A stretch of DNA of 64,000 nucleotides, from contig CAIIXF020000004.1 in the NCBI GenBank assembly GCA_903813345.2, forward strand, positions 30,881,986 through 30,945,985, given 5' to 3'. Below, piece after piece: positions 14,151 through 25,700 of the stretch; position 1 is the stretch's first letter, and each line of letters begins with the position of its first letter. Under the pieces are notes generated by a model. That model was given only the letters and a program-made list of their open reading frames with translations, was not told where the DNA came from and did no database searches. Position numbers and translations under genes: made by a program. The DNA is from Owenia fusiformis (lineage: Eukaryota; Annelida; Polychaeta; Sabellida; Oweniidae).

Positions 14151-14924
14151 TACCACAAATACAATGTACATGGGTATGAAATGAATAAAATTTGACAAAG
14201 CTGCATTTAGTAACTTTTCGAATCCAAAATAATCCGAAGCTTATTCGATCTTAAGTTTTGTTACCGTGTTGCATCTGTCCCGGAGGTCATTCACAGAGAT
14301 TGATGAGATAATTAATTAAGAAACTGGATGGATAATGACTTAATGAATCCCAAAGTAATGTGTCTTAATGTCACATATAAGGTCAAAGCCCAGGTGTAAA
14401 AGGGTAGGAGGTCCTATCCAATTATGGTCCTACTCTCCATTGATTTATATGGTGACCTAAATACAACTCTTTCCCTCATTATCTTATACGCAATCAGGGC
14501 CAGTAAGGGCCGTTAAAAAGGGGGACCATAATCCCTGGGAGACCATAATTTCTTTTACACGGCACCGCATATTATGCTATTTCATCCAGTAATAACATTT
14601 GTTCCAAAATCAGATACTTCATACCAATTCGACAAAAATGTGAAAAAGACAATAGGATCTCCAAAAATAAGCGCTTTTTATTTTTAAAAGTTTTGAAGAA
14701 AATAAATAATGAGAACATACGGAACAACAATTAAAAAACAACAACACAAATTACTTCTAAAAACACACAACAGACCAACTCAAAACTCCAACAGTTTCAT
14801 AAGTGAGCCTATCAAATAAAGAGGTGAATTCCACTACCGTTAAATTGTCGAAATATTCTTGATCTATAGGGTGCACTTTGGGCAGAGACTAGCAGGTGAA
14901 ATTGCTATTTCCGCTGGCTCGTTA

Positions 14925-15732
14925 GTTACTGTCAAGGTTAAGAGCTTTGATTTCAACTAATGCCATTACACCCCTTTAAAAAGTTTAGTTGATACTGTCA
15001 AGGTTAAGAGCTTTGATTTCTACTAATGCCATTACACCCCTCTAAAAAGTTTAGTTAATACCGTCAAGGCTAAGAGCTTTGATTTCTACTAATGCCATTA
15101 CACCCCTCTAAAAAGTTTAGTTAATACCGTCAAGGCTAAGAGCTTTGATTTCTACTAATGCAATTACACCCCTCTAAAAAGTTTAGTTAATACCGTCAAG
15201 GTTAAGAGCTTTGATTTATACTAATGCCATTACACCCCTCTAAAAAGTTTAGTTAATACCGTCAAGGTTAAGAGCTTTGATTTATACTAATGCCATTACA
15301 CCCCTCTTAAAAGTTTAGTTAATACCGTCAAGGCTAAGAGCTTTGATTTCTACTAATGCAATTACACCCCTCTAAAAAGTTTACTTTATACCGTCAAGAC
15401 TATAGCTAAGAGCTTTGATTTCTACTAATGCCATTACACCCCTCTAAAAAGTTTAGTTAATACCGTCAAGGCTAAGAGCTTTGATTTCTACTAATGCAAT
15501 TACACCCCTCTAAAAAGTTTACTTTATACCGTCAAGACTATAGCTAAGAGCTTTGATTTCTACTAATGCCATTACACCCCTCTAAAAAGTTTAGTTAATA
15601 CCGTCAAGGCTTAGAGCTTTGATTTCTACTAATGCCATTACACCCCTCTAAAAAGTTTAGTTAATACCGTCAAGGCTAAGAGCTTTGATTTATACTAATG
15701 CAATTACACCCCCCCCCCCCCTAAAAAGTATA
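14925..15732. repeat. 66-bp tandem array, 12 copies, with a 138-bp higher-order unit
   Basis: The phrase GTCAAG recurs at 14931, 14997, 15063, 15129, 15195, 15261, 15327, 15393, 15465, 15531, 15603 and 15669. The unit is therefore 66 bp, except for two 72-bp units carrying an extra 6 bp (ACTATAGC context). The 66+72 pair is repeated (15327-15464, 15465-15602), a small higher-order repeat. The array ends at a C homopolymer (about 15711-15721). Units contain stop codons in every frame I checked. Confidence 0.93.
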
Positions 15733-16256
15733 GCAACTTCAACCATTAAATGAATCACATTCTGGGTGCATATCTGCAGCATTCGTTAATTTCTAATTAT
15801 AAGACATAAGTCAAACAATGAGTTCATGAATATTCATCATTACATGAATATATCTCTGGTTTCGTTTGGCTATTTAAAACCACCGAGGTCATCAATATCT
15901 AATCTAATTAAAGTCAAAAAAACTAAAATTTAAAAATGCTAAATATAACTTAAAACACACGGTTAATCCAATACGGAGGTTGCAAAACTTTTTGAGGCGG
16001 GTGTAAAAATCCATTCCTCTATAAAACTTCCCTGGCTAACCAAACTAGTTTCTGACTTATACAAATGATTTTAGCGTTTTTAACAGAGAGAATCTTAATG
16101 ATTCTTTCAGTATCAGCATTTATAACTTTTTGCCAATTTACATTTCGATTTTCTTCCTCTTCTTCTCATGAGAGAGATCGTGTAGACGGGTTAGGGCATT
16201 CTAATTAATCAGAGTCTCACTTTATTTAACGCTTTGGTCAGTTTTCTTTTTGCATT
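15733..16256. other. Non-coding stretch, no gene seen
   Basis: AT-rich sequence between the 66-bp array and the foldback element; nothing recognisable. Confidence 0.45.
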
Positions 16257-16384
16257 GGTCACATTTGCTCCGGTTCATCGGCCGGCGCCCGGCCGATTGA
16301 GTATTCTGTTCAAAACTGAATACAATTGTGAACAGGATACTCAATCGGCCGGGCGCTGGGCGATGAATCGGAGCAAATGTGACC
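16257..16384. mobile_element. Foldback MITE, GC-rich arms (copy A)
   Basis: A hairpin of about 128 bp. The left arm runs GGTCACATTTGCTCCG, then CGGCGCCCGGCCGATTGAGT. The right arm is its reverse complement (ACTCAATCGGCCGGGCGC, then CGGAGCAAATGTGACC). The spacer contains a second small inversion, GTTCAAAACTGAAT. A second copy lies at 50811-50952. It has no coding capacity, as expected for a non-autonomous element mobilised in trans. Confidence 0.85.
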
Positions 16385-17019
16385 CAGACAAAAGGATAAT
16401 ATTTGCTGTGGATCCCACAATGGGTTAGGGACTCACAATGATTTTAGCTACAAGAGGCTGAACAGTGAACATGTTTTAACCTGCACGTGATTATCGCACT
16501 ACAGAATTTGATAATTATCACCGATTATCACTAATTATAGACTCGTCTGTAAACAGACTTAACTTTAATTAGTTGTTCTACAGATTGCTTACAACATTAT
16601 TGGTCGATAATTTTACCAAGCAGACCAATTTATTTAAGATCGTGTTGCAAATATCCTTTGATTTAAGGCAACAACGGAGAAATAGATCGAGTAACATTGC
16701 AACGTTCTAGTTTATTAGCCTACCAATGTAATACATACCATTTCAAATATAGTCTCTTCCTGAAGGTCAGTGAAATCCTATTATAGTGTGATTATTTCCG
16801 ATTCAATGTTCAAAAATGGCTAATGGGTAATCTCATTTATTAAAATAAGATCCTTGTTATTACTTAAAGGGTAAAATTGGAATGTTTTATTGTTGGATAT
16901 AAGTTTGGCATCAGTATAAATAAATCCTATTATACAAGTACATAAATGTAAAAAAAAACTTTATATGATTTTGCACCTATGTGACGTGTGTTATCACCCT
17001 TTTGTGTTAGTCTGTGCTT

Positions 17020-17660
17020 CAATTTGCAAGTCTTTGTTTTTAATTTGCATGTCCTTGTTATCAATTTGCAAGTCCTTGTTATCAATTTGTATGTCCTTGT
17101 TATCAATTTGCAAGTCCTTGTTATCAATTTACAAGTCCATGTTATCAATTTGCAAGTCCTTGTTATCAATTTGCAAGTCCTTGTTATCAATTTGCAAGTC
17201 CATGATATCAAGTTGCAAGTCCTTGTTATCAATTTGCATGTCCTTGTTATCAATTTGCAAGTCCTTGTTATCAATTTCCAAGTCCATGTTATCAATTTGC
17301 AAGTCCATGTTATCAATTTGCATGTCCTTGTTATCAAATTGCAATCCTTGTTATCAATTTGCATGTCCTTGTTATCAATTTGCAAGTCCTTGTTATCAAT
17401 TTGCAAGTCCTTGTTATCAATTTGCAAGTCCATGTTATCAATTTGCAAGTCCATGTTATCAATTTGGAAGTCCTTGTTATCAATTTGCAAGTCCTTGTTA
17501 TCAATTTGCAAGTCCATGTTATCAATTTGCAAGTCCTTGTTATCAATTTGGAAATCTGTATTTTCAAGTTTGCTAGTCAATGTTGTCAAGTTGGAAGTCC
17601 GCTTTTTCAAGTTGCAAGTTTATGTTTTCAAGTTTAGGTCCACGTTTCTTTGTTGGAAGT
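17020..17660. repeat. 21-bp minisatellite (CAATTTGCAAGTCCTTGTTAT)
   Basis: About 25 units of 21 bp, decaying at the right edge. Because 21 is a multiple of three and the unit lacks stops in most frames, long open frames appear on both strands (for example 16930-17610 minus and 16988-17713 plus). They encode only 7-residue repeats such as LQVLVIN or KLITRTC. No start context, splice sites or domain supports a gene. Confidence 0.92.
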
Positions 17661-18626
17661 TTGTGTTTTATACATGTAGTCGGAAGTCGGTGGTGTCAAT
17701 ATTGATGTCATAAAAGATAGAAAGATTGTCGATGACATCAAAATAAGTCGATTCCAAGTGATCTTTCAGGATCAACCCTTCGAACTAAAACTTTTTGTAT
17801 TTCATATAATAAAAATATCCTACTTACCTTACTCCCTCTGATGTATATAATCCAAAACTGAAACTGTCCAACTTTAAAACCAGGCACGTAAGTCGTAAAC
17901 TATATCAGGCATACAAGTCCACGTCAATAAAATACTCTACGCTATTAATGATCCTGGATATAATAACTCATATAAAATCTATAAGCCTTTAATTTCTTTC
18001 AAAAAATCCAGTAGTCCTTTCATTTGTATATATTCGTTTATTCGTATACGTATAAAAGATCATATAGCAGTGGATTATCCGTCGTCGCTAATCTCTTAAA
18101 GCAACATCATCGCAGACTAGCAAGTACAGTGGAACCTTTATATCAGAACGCCCCTCTAGTCCGATTTTCTCTCAATAGGAACATTTTTTGGTCCAGATTT
18201 AGTTGTTTCTCATTGATTCACATGTTTATAAAGTCCTGAATATGAACACGTGTTAATCTAGGCCTTCTTGGGCGGTTCTATGGGTGTTTGGATTATACAT
18301 GTTTTTCTGTATTTGAATATTTAACTCGCCTTATCGAGCGATTTTTGTGTACCAAGTACACTACAAATACAGATCAATTTGACATCAATATTTCAACAAT
18401 GAAAAAATTCGAGTAAATGACATTCACAAATAACATTCCCATTCGCACGTATTGTATTACCATAAGTGCTTTATATTGAATGTGTCTAGTGGCAAACGGA
18501 CCTTTTAAGTGTGATGAGATCTGGACGAGTATTTGGTTTGGACTCAACCCGGCGATTCAACACTCTTAAATCGCCATACCTTCGGAAGTTTGTTACTCTC
18601 TCATGTGTCGTGTCAAGTCTGTTGAT
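17661..18626. other. Non-coding flank left of the large transposon
   Basis: No gene seen. It ends in GTTGAT (18621-18626), the target duplication of the adjacent element. Confidence 0.5.
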
Positions 18627-18648
18627 TACGAAGCTTTAAAAGGGACAT
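18627..18648 (+). repeat. Left terminal inverted repeat
   Basis: Perfect 22-bp match to the reverse complement of 40035-40056. It is preceded by the GTTGAT duplication at 18621-18626. Confidence 0.93.
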
Positions 18649-19170
18649 TTTTTCATTTCTATTTTTGAAAATCATAATTAACTTTTAAAAACTCACAAAA
18701 TACTTATTGAAAATTTAAAAACTTTAATAAAAATAAAAATAGTTTTTTAAAATCATAATTAACTTATAAAAACTCACATAATACTTATTGAAAATTTAAA
18801 AACTTAAATAAAAATGTAAATAGTTTTTTAAAATCATAAATAACTTTTGAAAACTCGCAAAACACTTATTTAAAATTCAAAAACTTTAATAAAAATTGAA
18901 GTAACTTTTGTAATTTGAAAATTTAATTTTTTAATTTCAAAATATATATAAAAAAATTAAATAAATTGATTTAAAAATCAATTTAAAGATTTAAAAACAC
19001 TTTTAGAAAATCCTTAAAACTTTAGACTCTATTTTAGGATTTCAAAAATCAAATATGTAAATGTAAAATGATTTATAGAAATTATAATAATTTTTTAGAA
19101 ATATTTTTGCAATTTTTTTTTGCAAAACTGATTTTGGAAATTCATAAGTCAGTTCAGATTTTTAGATAAG
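18649..19170. repeat. Left subterminal repeats of the large transposon
   Basis: Three 81-bp units (phrase AAAATCATAA at 18668, 18749, 18830), followed by further A/T-rich decay. The phrase CTCACAAAATACTTATTGAA matches the reverse complement of the right arm around 39840 and 39960. Subterminal repeat arrays of this kind are typical transposase-binding regions; that function here is inference. Confidence 0.8.
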
Positions 19171-19209
19171 TCTGAAATTTTTTAAAAGTCTTCTGTAAAG
19201 GAAAACTTT

Positions 19210-19271
19210 ATGTGGCGTGTCACGGTTGAAATTAACGGAAGTGAAGGAAGCGGGAATTGTCAAGCAGAAAA
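19210..19271 (+). other. Candidate 5' exon of the HECT gene
   Basis: The acceptor before 22598 needs an upstream exon, and the left transposon end limits the search to about 4 kb. A strong donor (GAAAA|GTGAGT) lies at 19271/19272, preceded by an ATG at 19210 with an open frame (MWRVTVEINGSEGSGNCQAE). Joined to 22598 this frame would not continue into the zinc ribbon, so it would act as an upstream ORF or a 5' leader. Confidence 0.3.
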
Positions 19272-19850
19272 GTGAGTATATGTAGGCCTAGTTGTCTATA
19301 CAAGTGGACTATCTTTTATATATTTTACCTTTGTAAGGCAATCTGTTTGTTCAAAATAACGTAGATGTTGCACTTTACAGATAAACCATTCAAAAGCCAG
19401 ACATGACGTGAACCACGTGTGCATCACCCCCCCTCAGACCGGCCTGGACAAAAATTCATTCAAAATCATGCAGTTTTTCAACAATTTAGAACTCAGTTCA
19501 AGTGATTTTTGGCCAAAGTTGATCACCCTGATTTTTTTTAATGGGATGGTTAGCTAGAGCAGGGGTTTCACTGACTGAATACTAGACACAGGGCCAGGGC
19601 TCCTAGCCTGGGGTGTTCACTGTATATAAACCTTGACGGGGGGGATCCTCGGCTCATGTGGGGTCCCTTTTTTGACATTTGGTATGGCAATGGACCCAAT
19701 TTTTAGGATCTGGAATGAGAATGCCCCCTAAATTATGATTTGAGGTATGGCAATGGTCAGATTTTTCCACTCCTGGTATGAGAATGGTCATGGAAAATAC
19801 ATTGCCTCTCACTTGTGTATGGCATTGGTCTAGTAGTTACACATATCCTT

Positions 19851-20592
19851 AATTATCCCAACGAACGAAGTTCTGTAGGGATATAGTGAAGCCCTCCGTC
19901 TGTCAGTCCGTCCGTCCGTCCGTCCGGAAGATAACTCAAATACCAGTTGACGGATTTTCTTCATATTTGGTGGAACGATGTATATTGGTGAATAGTTTTA
20001 CCCAAAAAAAAATTTTCCATGATGGCCGCCGCTTTAAAAATGACTAGACTTTTTCGTAAAAATCATGAATTTTTCATTCGAAACCAAAGTAATAAATATT
20101 TTTGTTTGAAATTTTGGTAGTATATTCACAACATCTATTTATTTCACATATATTCCTTGTTTTTCATGCTGACCCCCTGGGGCCGTGTATGGGGGGTCAG
20201 GAAAACAGAAATATTCGTTAATTTTGAGGTATTTCTGAAGTATAGCTTTATTATACTCAAATGAAAGGCAATTTAGAGTTGATTGTATCTTTTTTCAGAT
20301 TCAGACCTCGTGAAATTCAAAATGGCCGCCTAATGTTGGATTTCGCAATAATTTTGCGATCCCTTCAAAGTATGCCTATATTATACTCAAATTGAAGGAA
20401 TTTTAGAGTAGATCACAATTATGGTATTATTTTTCAGATTTGTACCTCAGAAAATTCAAAATGGCTGCCTTTCAGGAATTCGCAATCATAAAATCTAAAT
20501 TTTTCAATTCTATGACTGATTGGAATTAATTTGGTAATTGATATATTGTTCGTTGGGATTTGCTACTTCGCGGAGTTGCAGTTTTCTAGTTT
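19851..20592 (+). mobile_element. Nested repeat, AATTATCCC...TTTTCTAGTTT family (copy 1)
   Basis: Starts AATTATCCCAACGAACGAAG, has a CCGTCCGTCCGTCC microsatellite, then AGATAACTCAAATACC, and ends GGGATTTGCTACTTCGCGGA..TTTTCTAGTTT. Two other copies with the same ends lie inside the same transposon (29368-29564 and 33911-34586). The ends carry a short inversion (CCCAACGAACG against CGTTGGG). It is non-coding. Confidence 0.7.
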
Positions 20593-21057
20593 GAGGTTGT
20601 TTTGGATCGTTTTCCTCAAAGATCTGCCTTCTTCTCGGGGCTTTAGACATTTTAAATGGCCTTAGTCTTACATCTGGACATGTGGTATGGCAATGGTCTT
20701 ATATTTGGACATTTGGTGTGCTTTGGGGCATTATTTTTGTCAGTATGGGAACACATTGAAATTTAACAGATTGGTATGGGAACATATTGATCATATTTGA
20801 GGGTTCAGCCTAGGAACCCGCTGAATTTTGTATACAGTGAACCTCCCGGGCCTAGGGCACTCCCCCCAGTTTTCCGTGAGTTAAAATACTGAATTCTGCA
20901 AGTGAAATTAGTGAATTCTGCAAAGAAAAAAGCCAATTCTGCTGGAATTCTTCGGGGTTCCTCTGAGTTTTTTTTGTGAAAAATAAGACATGGATAATAG
21001 GCTAAGAGTTAATGACCCGCTATCAAACATGTGAGAAATGAAAGTACCAGATCTTCG

Positions 21058-21058
<1 letters not shown>

Positions 21059-21089
<31 letters not shown>
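21059..21089. repeat. Poly-A run
   Basis: About 30 consecutive A flanked by short direct repeats of AGATCTTCGA (about 21050-21058 and 21090-21099). This resembles a slippage-expanded tract or the tail of a short retroposed sequence. Confidence 0.6.
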
Positions 21090-21091
<2 letters not shown>

Positions 21092-22597
21092 TCTTCGATC
21101 GTTTTCATTGCAAATTCAGTTTAAAATCAACACGTAATCGCGTGGCGTTATATGTGGCACGATCACAGGAATTGTAAATCTTATCCAAATATGACATTGG
21201 GTCTGAAAAAAGAATGTCTGATTGAATATTTTCCAAAATATTTTGTCTTGCGTTGCCTTTGCCTATAGACACATTTCACCATGCAGCATATCAGTGCACC
21301 AGTAGGTGTTACCCCAGGACCGGGTGAATATCATACTGGTGACCTATACACAACAAATGCGTTATTGTTGATTATTTCATGCACTGCTGTCATGTAAAAA
21401 TACTCTGTTCGGATTGGCTGGAATCTGACACACTTTGCCTAGCTATGTGTGAATTGATGATTAAGTGAGTTGAATGAATTGATATAATTTACCGGTGATT
21501 AGGCAAAATTTACATTTGCCATGTAAAGTATAATTGACTGGCTATGATGACAATGTACCATATATTTTGAAATGACCAATGACATTTATACTTTAATTTA
21601 TGGTACTAATACATGCTTGGAAGGATGTACCATTCTCGGTAGTTTAGAAAATACATCACTAATAAAATGCATTTTGGGGTTCCTGAAGGGTAAATACAAC
21701 ATATACAATTTTAAATTACCAATTTTTATTCACATTTTCTAAAATACTAGTAAACATGCAGTATAAGCAGCATAGGCCTGGAAGCATGCATAAAAATAGA
21801 GTAGAATACACCATGACCATGCAGTAAAGCTTTGTTACGTAACCAATTATCACACTCAAGTAAGATTGAGTCTGATCGACCCTTTGTTCAACTTTTGTGC
21901 ATACTGTATACACATTAATTAAATTTTACACAGACCATCATTAGCTTTAATTCACAAACAAATACCGTGAATTAATACAAACTCCCTCCATTTTGAATTC
22001 TATCTGGACCTGCAGCCATCTTGTTTTGGCAATACCATGGATGCCAATTACGACCAATTACATTTGAATTTCGAATGATTTAGGGTTTTACTGATACCAG
22101 AAGTTAAATCAATCATTTAGATGATTGCCGGTAAAATTGTAAATGTGGCTAGAATCTAATAAAGCCGTTTATTTAATTTGGTAAATCCCAATCTGGAAGT
22201 TCAGGATTTTCCATGACACAAATAAGAAACTTTATCTCCAATGACATTTAAACTTTAAATTAGCTCGATTTGTGACAACCACATCTGCTGACATTATTTT
22301 ATTTTAAGATATTAAACCGTTTGAATTAAAACGTCCAGAATAAGTGATTAAATTTGCAAAGTTTTTCACGATTTCAATCGGGGGCCCCCTCAGATTTCGA
22401 AACAGGGTTTTCTCGTCTATGGTCCTAAATAATGCAAAGAAATAGTGAGCATATTCGCATATATGTGGAAATGTGATTAGAAATAGGTAAATTGTGCATG
22501 CTGCAATTATCCTACGGGAGCCCCATCATGCATTTTATTGGTGATGTATTTTCTAAACTACCACTATTCTCAGATTAATGAAATTTTTGTTTTACAG

Positions 22598-22717
22598 ACA
22601 TGTTTTGCACTGGCTGTGGGAAACCAGCTGTGGGAAACTTTTGCTGTCACTGTGGTGTAAAATGCCAACCAACACCAAATACCAGTCCAGGCACTAGTAG
22701 TGGTAGTGTGTCTTCAG
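22598..22717 (+). CDS. HECT gene, first coding exon (zinc ribbon)
   Basis: Acceptor TTTTACAG ends at 22597; the first ATG follows two bases later; the donor is TCAG|GTATTT. It encodes a C-x2-C...C-x2-C zinc ribbon, then a Ser/Thr/Gly-rich linker. It leaves one base of the next codon, matching the exon at 25927. Confidence 0.8.
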
Positions 22718-25700
22718 GTATTTATTATTTATTTGGATATACAGGTACACTGTACACTTTTAACAGTAGCACTTTTATAATTTGTATAGAAGTATTTGTT
22801 TATAATCAATGTCAAATGAGTGTATTATTTTGCACCATTCACCAGTTTGGAGTAATTGGGGGTTTGGGTACTTTGAACCATCTTTGCTCAAGTACTTTTT
22901 AAATGGCTGTGTACTCTGTGTAATTATTTACCATAATTAAACTAATGGAGTATTAGTTTCACATTATGCTGCACTGGAATTACCCAGATGCAAGTAGGTA
23001 GTAATAACTAGTAACCAGTTTCACCACCAGGTGGCTAATTCGGCGTAAATAGCATGGCAGGTATAGCAGAAAGTGCCCTTAAACTTAAATATCCATCTGT
23101 TCTGGTCGAATAATTTTCATATAACCCTTATGTATCTGATAGTTATACAAATGAAAAAAATGTCAAGTAAAGCAAAATATTATCTGTCCACTATCTGTCC
23201 ACTAAATGAAAAGACATCATTCACTTTTTGTGATTTTATAACATGGGCTCTATGGGGAATCTCCCCGACCTAGAAGTCACATTTTCAAAGAAAATTAAAT
23301 TTTGAAAGTTGATTAACTGTTTTTGTTACCACATGTAGATTTCAATATGGTATCACATCGACTGAATTTTGAATATTTAATGATGTAAATCAAGATTATT
23401 TCTACTTGCATGTAGGCTAATAGGTTACATGCTTCCGAAAGTGGACTAGTCATATTAACAAATACTGAATTACATGACTATTACATATTTTGCACCAGTA
23501 TGGAGTATTTAGGATTTTGAGTATGTACTTTAAATCTGTGTGTTTGAGATGTTTAAAATATATCACATTACACCTACTGATCAACATGTAAAGTGGTGTT
23601 ACATATATGTAATATTACCTGTACCATCTATGTTGTCTCCTTGTAGTAGAACTGGGACAAGGTAAATTCCTTTGTCTGTGTTTTGAATTCTTCTATCTTT
23701 GTTTGGACTTTTGTAATGCTTTTTAACTTATCCTAACTAACTTATGACCTATATTTAAATGTGCACATTGACTGAATCTATATCATATCCTTTGAAAAGA
23801 ACTAAATTCTATCTGAGTTATAATTTCATAAAATACCATAGCATCAATTCATAACTTTGATGTTCATTCTATAAAAACTTGGGCTCAACTGCCAGCTATT
23901 TGGCTTCTGTAGCATAGTTAGCCCTTTTTAAAAACGTGTATCCTTGAAATAACATAGCAATCAAGCAATTCCGCCCTTGCAATAGATTTTCTTACTTATT
24001 TATATTACATGTTAAATTCAAGAAATGTGCTCCAGCTATCTATTTATCAACATGCTGCAACAGCTGCTCTGAAATTGGGTTACATGCTTCCAAAAGTGAA
24101 CTGGTCATGTAAATTAATGTTAAATATTTGAATTATTTTGCACCAGTATGGAGTATTTAGGGTTCTGAGTATGTTTGAGATGTTTAAGAGATATAATCAG
24201 ATCTAGTGTTACATATTGAAAGGGAAACTGATCATGTAAATTGATGTGAAATATTTTGCACCAGTTCGGAACTTGAGGGTTGTGAGTACTTCAATTCACC
24301 ATCACTTAGATACTCTGTACATTGCCACACGCTCCAGATATGATAGATATCTGTTACCATCATAAGACTAATGATCATTGGTAACACATTAAACTGCTCT
24401 GAAATTAGATTACATGCTTCCAAAAGTGAACTGATCATGTAAACAAATGTTAAAATATGTGATCTATTTTGCACCAGTATGGAGTATTTAGGTTTCTGAG
24501 TGTTTACTTTAAATCATTTCATTTGAGATCTTTAAAATATATTACTGCTGTAATCAGGTAATAACTTGAACTGATTGTGCTATTACCAACATGTATATGT
24601 TTACAATATTACATCAATACTAGTTGATTTTCTAGCGAATATACCAATGGCTAATCTGATACAATCCTTCAACCCTATGATTTAAAAATTGTTATGCATA
24701 CCAAAGTGAACTGATCATGTATGTTTTAAATACAAGAAGTATTTTGCACCAGTTTGGAGTATTCAAGGTTGCGAGTACTTTAAATTGCTTAAGAGGTCAG
24801 GTCAATGTTTCAGTGTGCGTCAAAAAACGTAATTAATTATGTAAGGGGGGAGGGTGTAAATCCCTGTTATGACACCACCAAAAAGTGTTGACATATTGTT
24901 ATGGTCTCCGTTTTTTTGTGATGGCGGTTGGTGGTTGGAGTCTGTAACAGATTCTTACAACTTCCAATAACTTAACAAATACTGTTTAGACTGACTTAAA
25001 TTGTTTTCTAAATCATATACAAGTTCTCAGAAGTTCAAATCTGACTTTAGATTTGAGATTTGACCTTCAATAAAGTTCTTAATGTCAAAAAGGTCTTTTT
25101 TTAACTTGCTTCAAAATTTCAAAGTCATCTACAAGACCTCAGAAGCTCAAATCTGACTTAAGATTTCAGATTTGACCTTCAATGACCTTCCCAAGGTCAA
25201 AACGGTCTTTTTTCAACTTGCTTTAAATTAACCAATTTTTTAGGTGGTGACATTTTGCCATGTTAATGCCTTGTTTAATTAGGTGACAGACATTGATTTC
25301 AGAGTTTCATCTTCTGCAATGGTATGATCATTTAATATACAACAGATATGATAGAGAATTTGATATGTGTTTATAGCAGAAGCAGATATTGTGTGCTGGG
25401 GTTGTACTTGTACACTGCATGCAAATCAACATTTTGATTCTTTAACACTGTACACGAAACAACATTTTGACTTTTGTGAGAAGGGGGAGGGGGGTTAAAA
25501 CCTTGCTAAATCAATTACGTTTTTTGACGAACAGTGAAATATTGACCTAACCCAACAACACTATTTACATGGCCAAGTGCTCCTGCTATTTACTTAATAT
25601 CAATCAAATAAAGAGAATAAGTAAAACATTATGCTGCACTTGAATTAGGTTACAAGCATCCAAAAGTGAACTGGTCATGAACATTAATGTTTTATACTTG

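Noticed and set aside
14390-14565. Possible inverted-repeat element (GTGTAAAAG ends)
   Set aside because: Arms share only about nine bases plus scattered matches; too weak to call.
16930-17610. 226-codon minus-strand frame in the 21-bp minisatellite
   Set aside because: It encodes only 7-residue repeats, equally long frames exist on the other strand, and there is no domain, splice site or start context.
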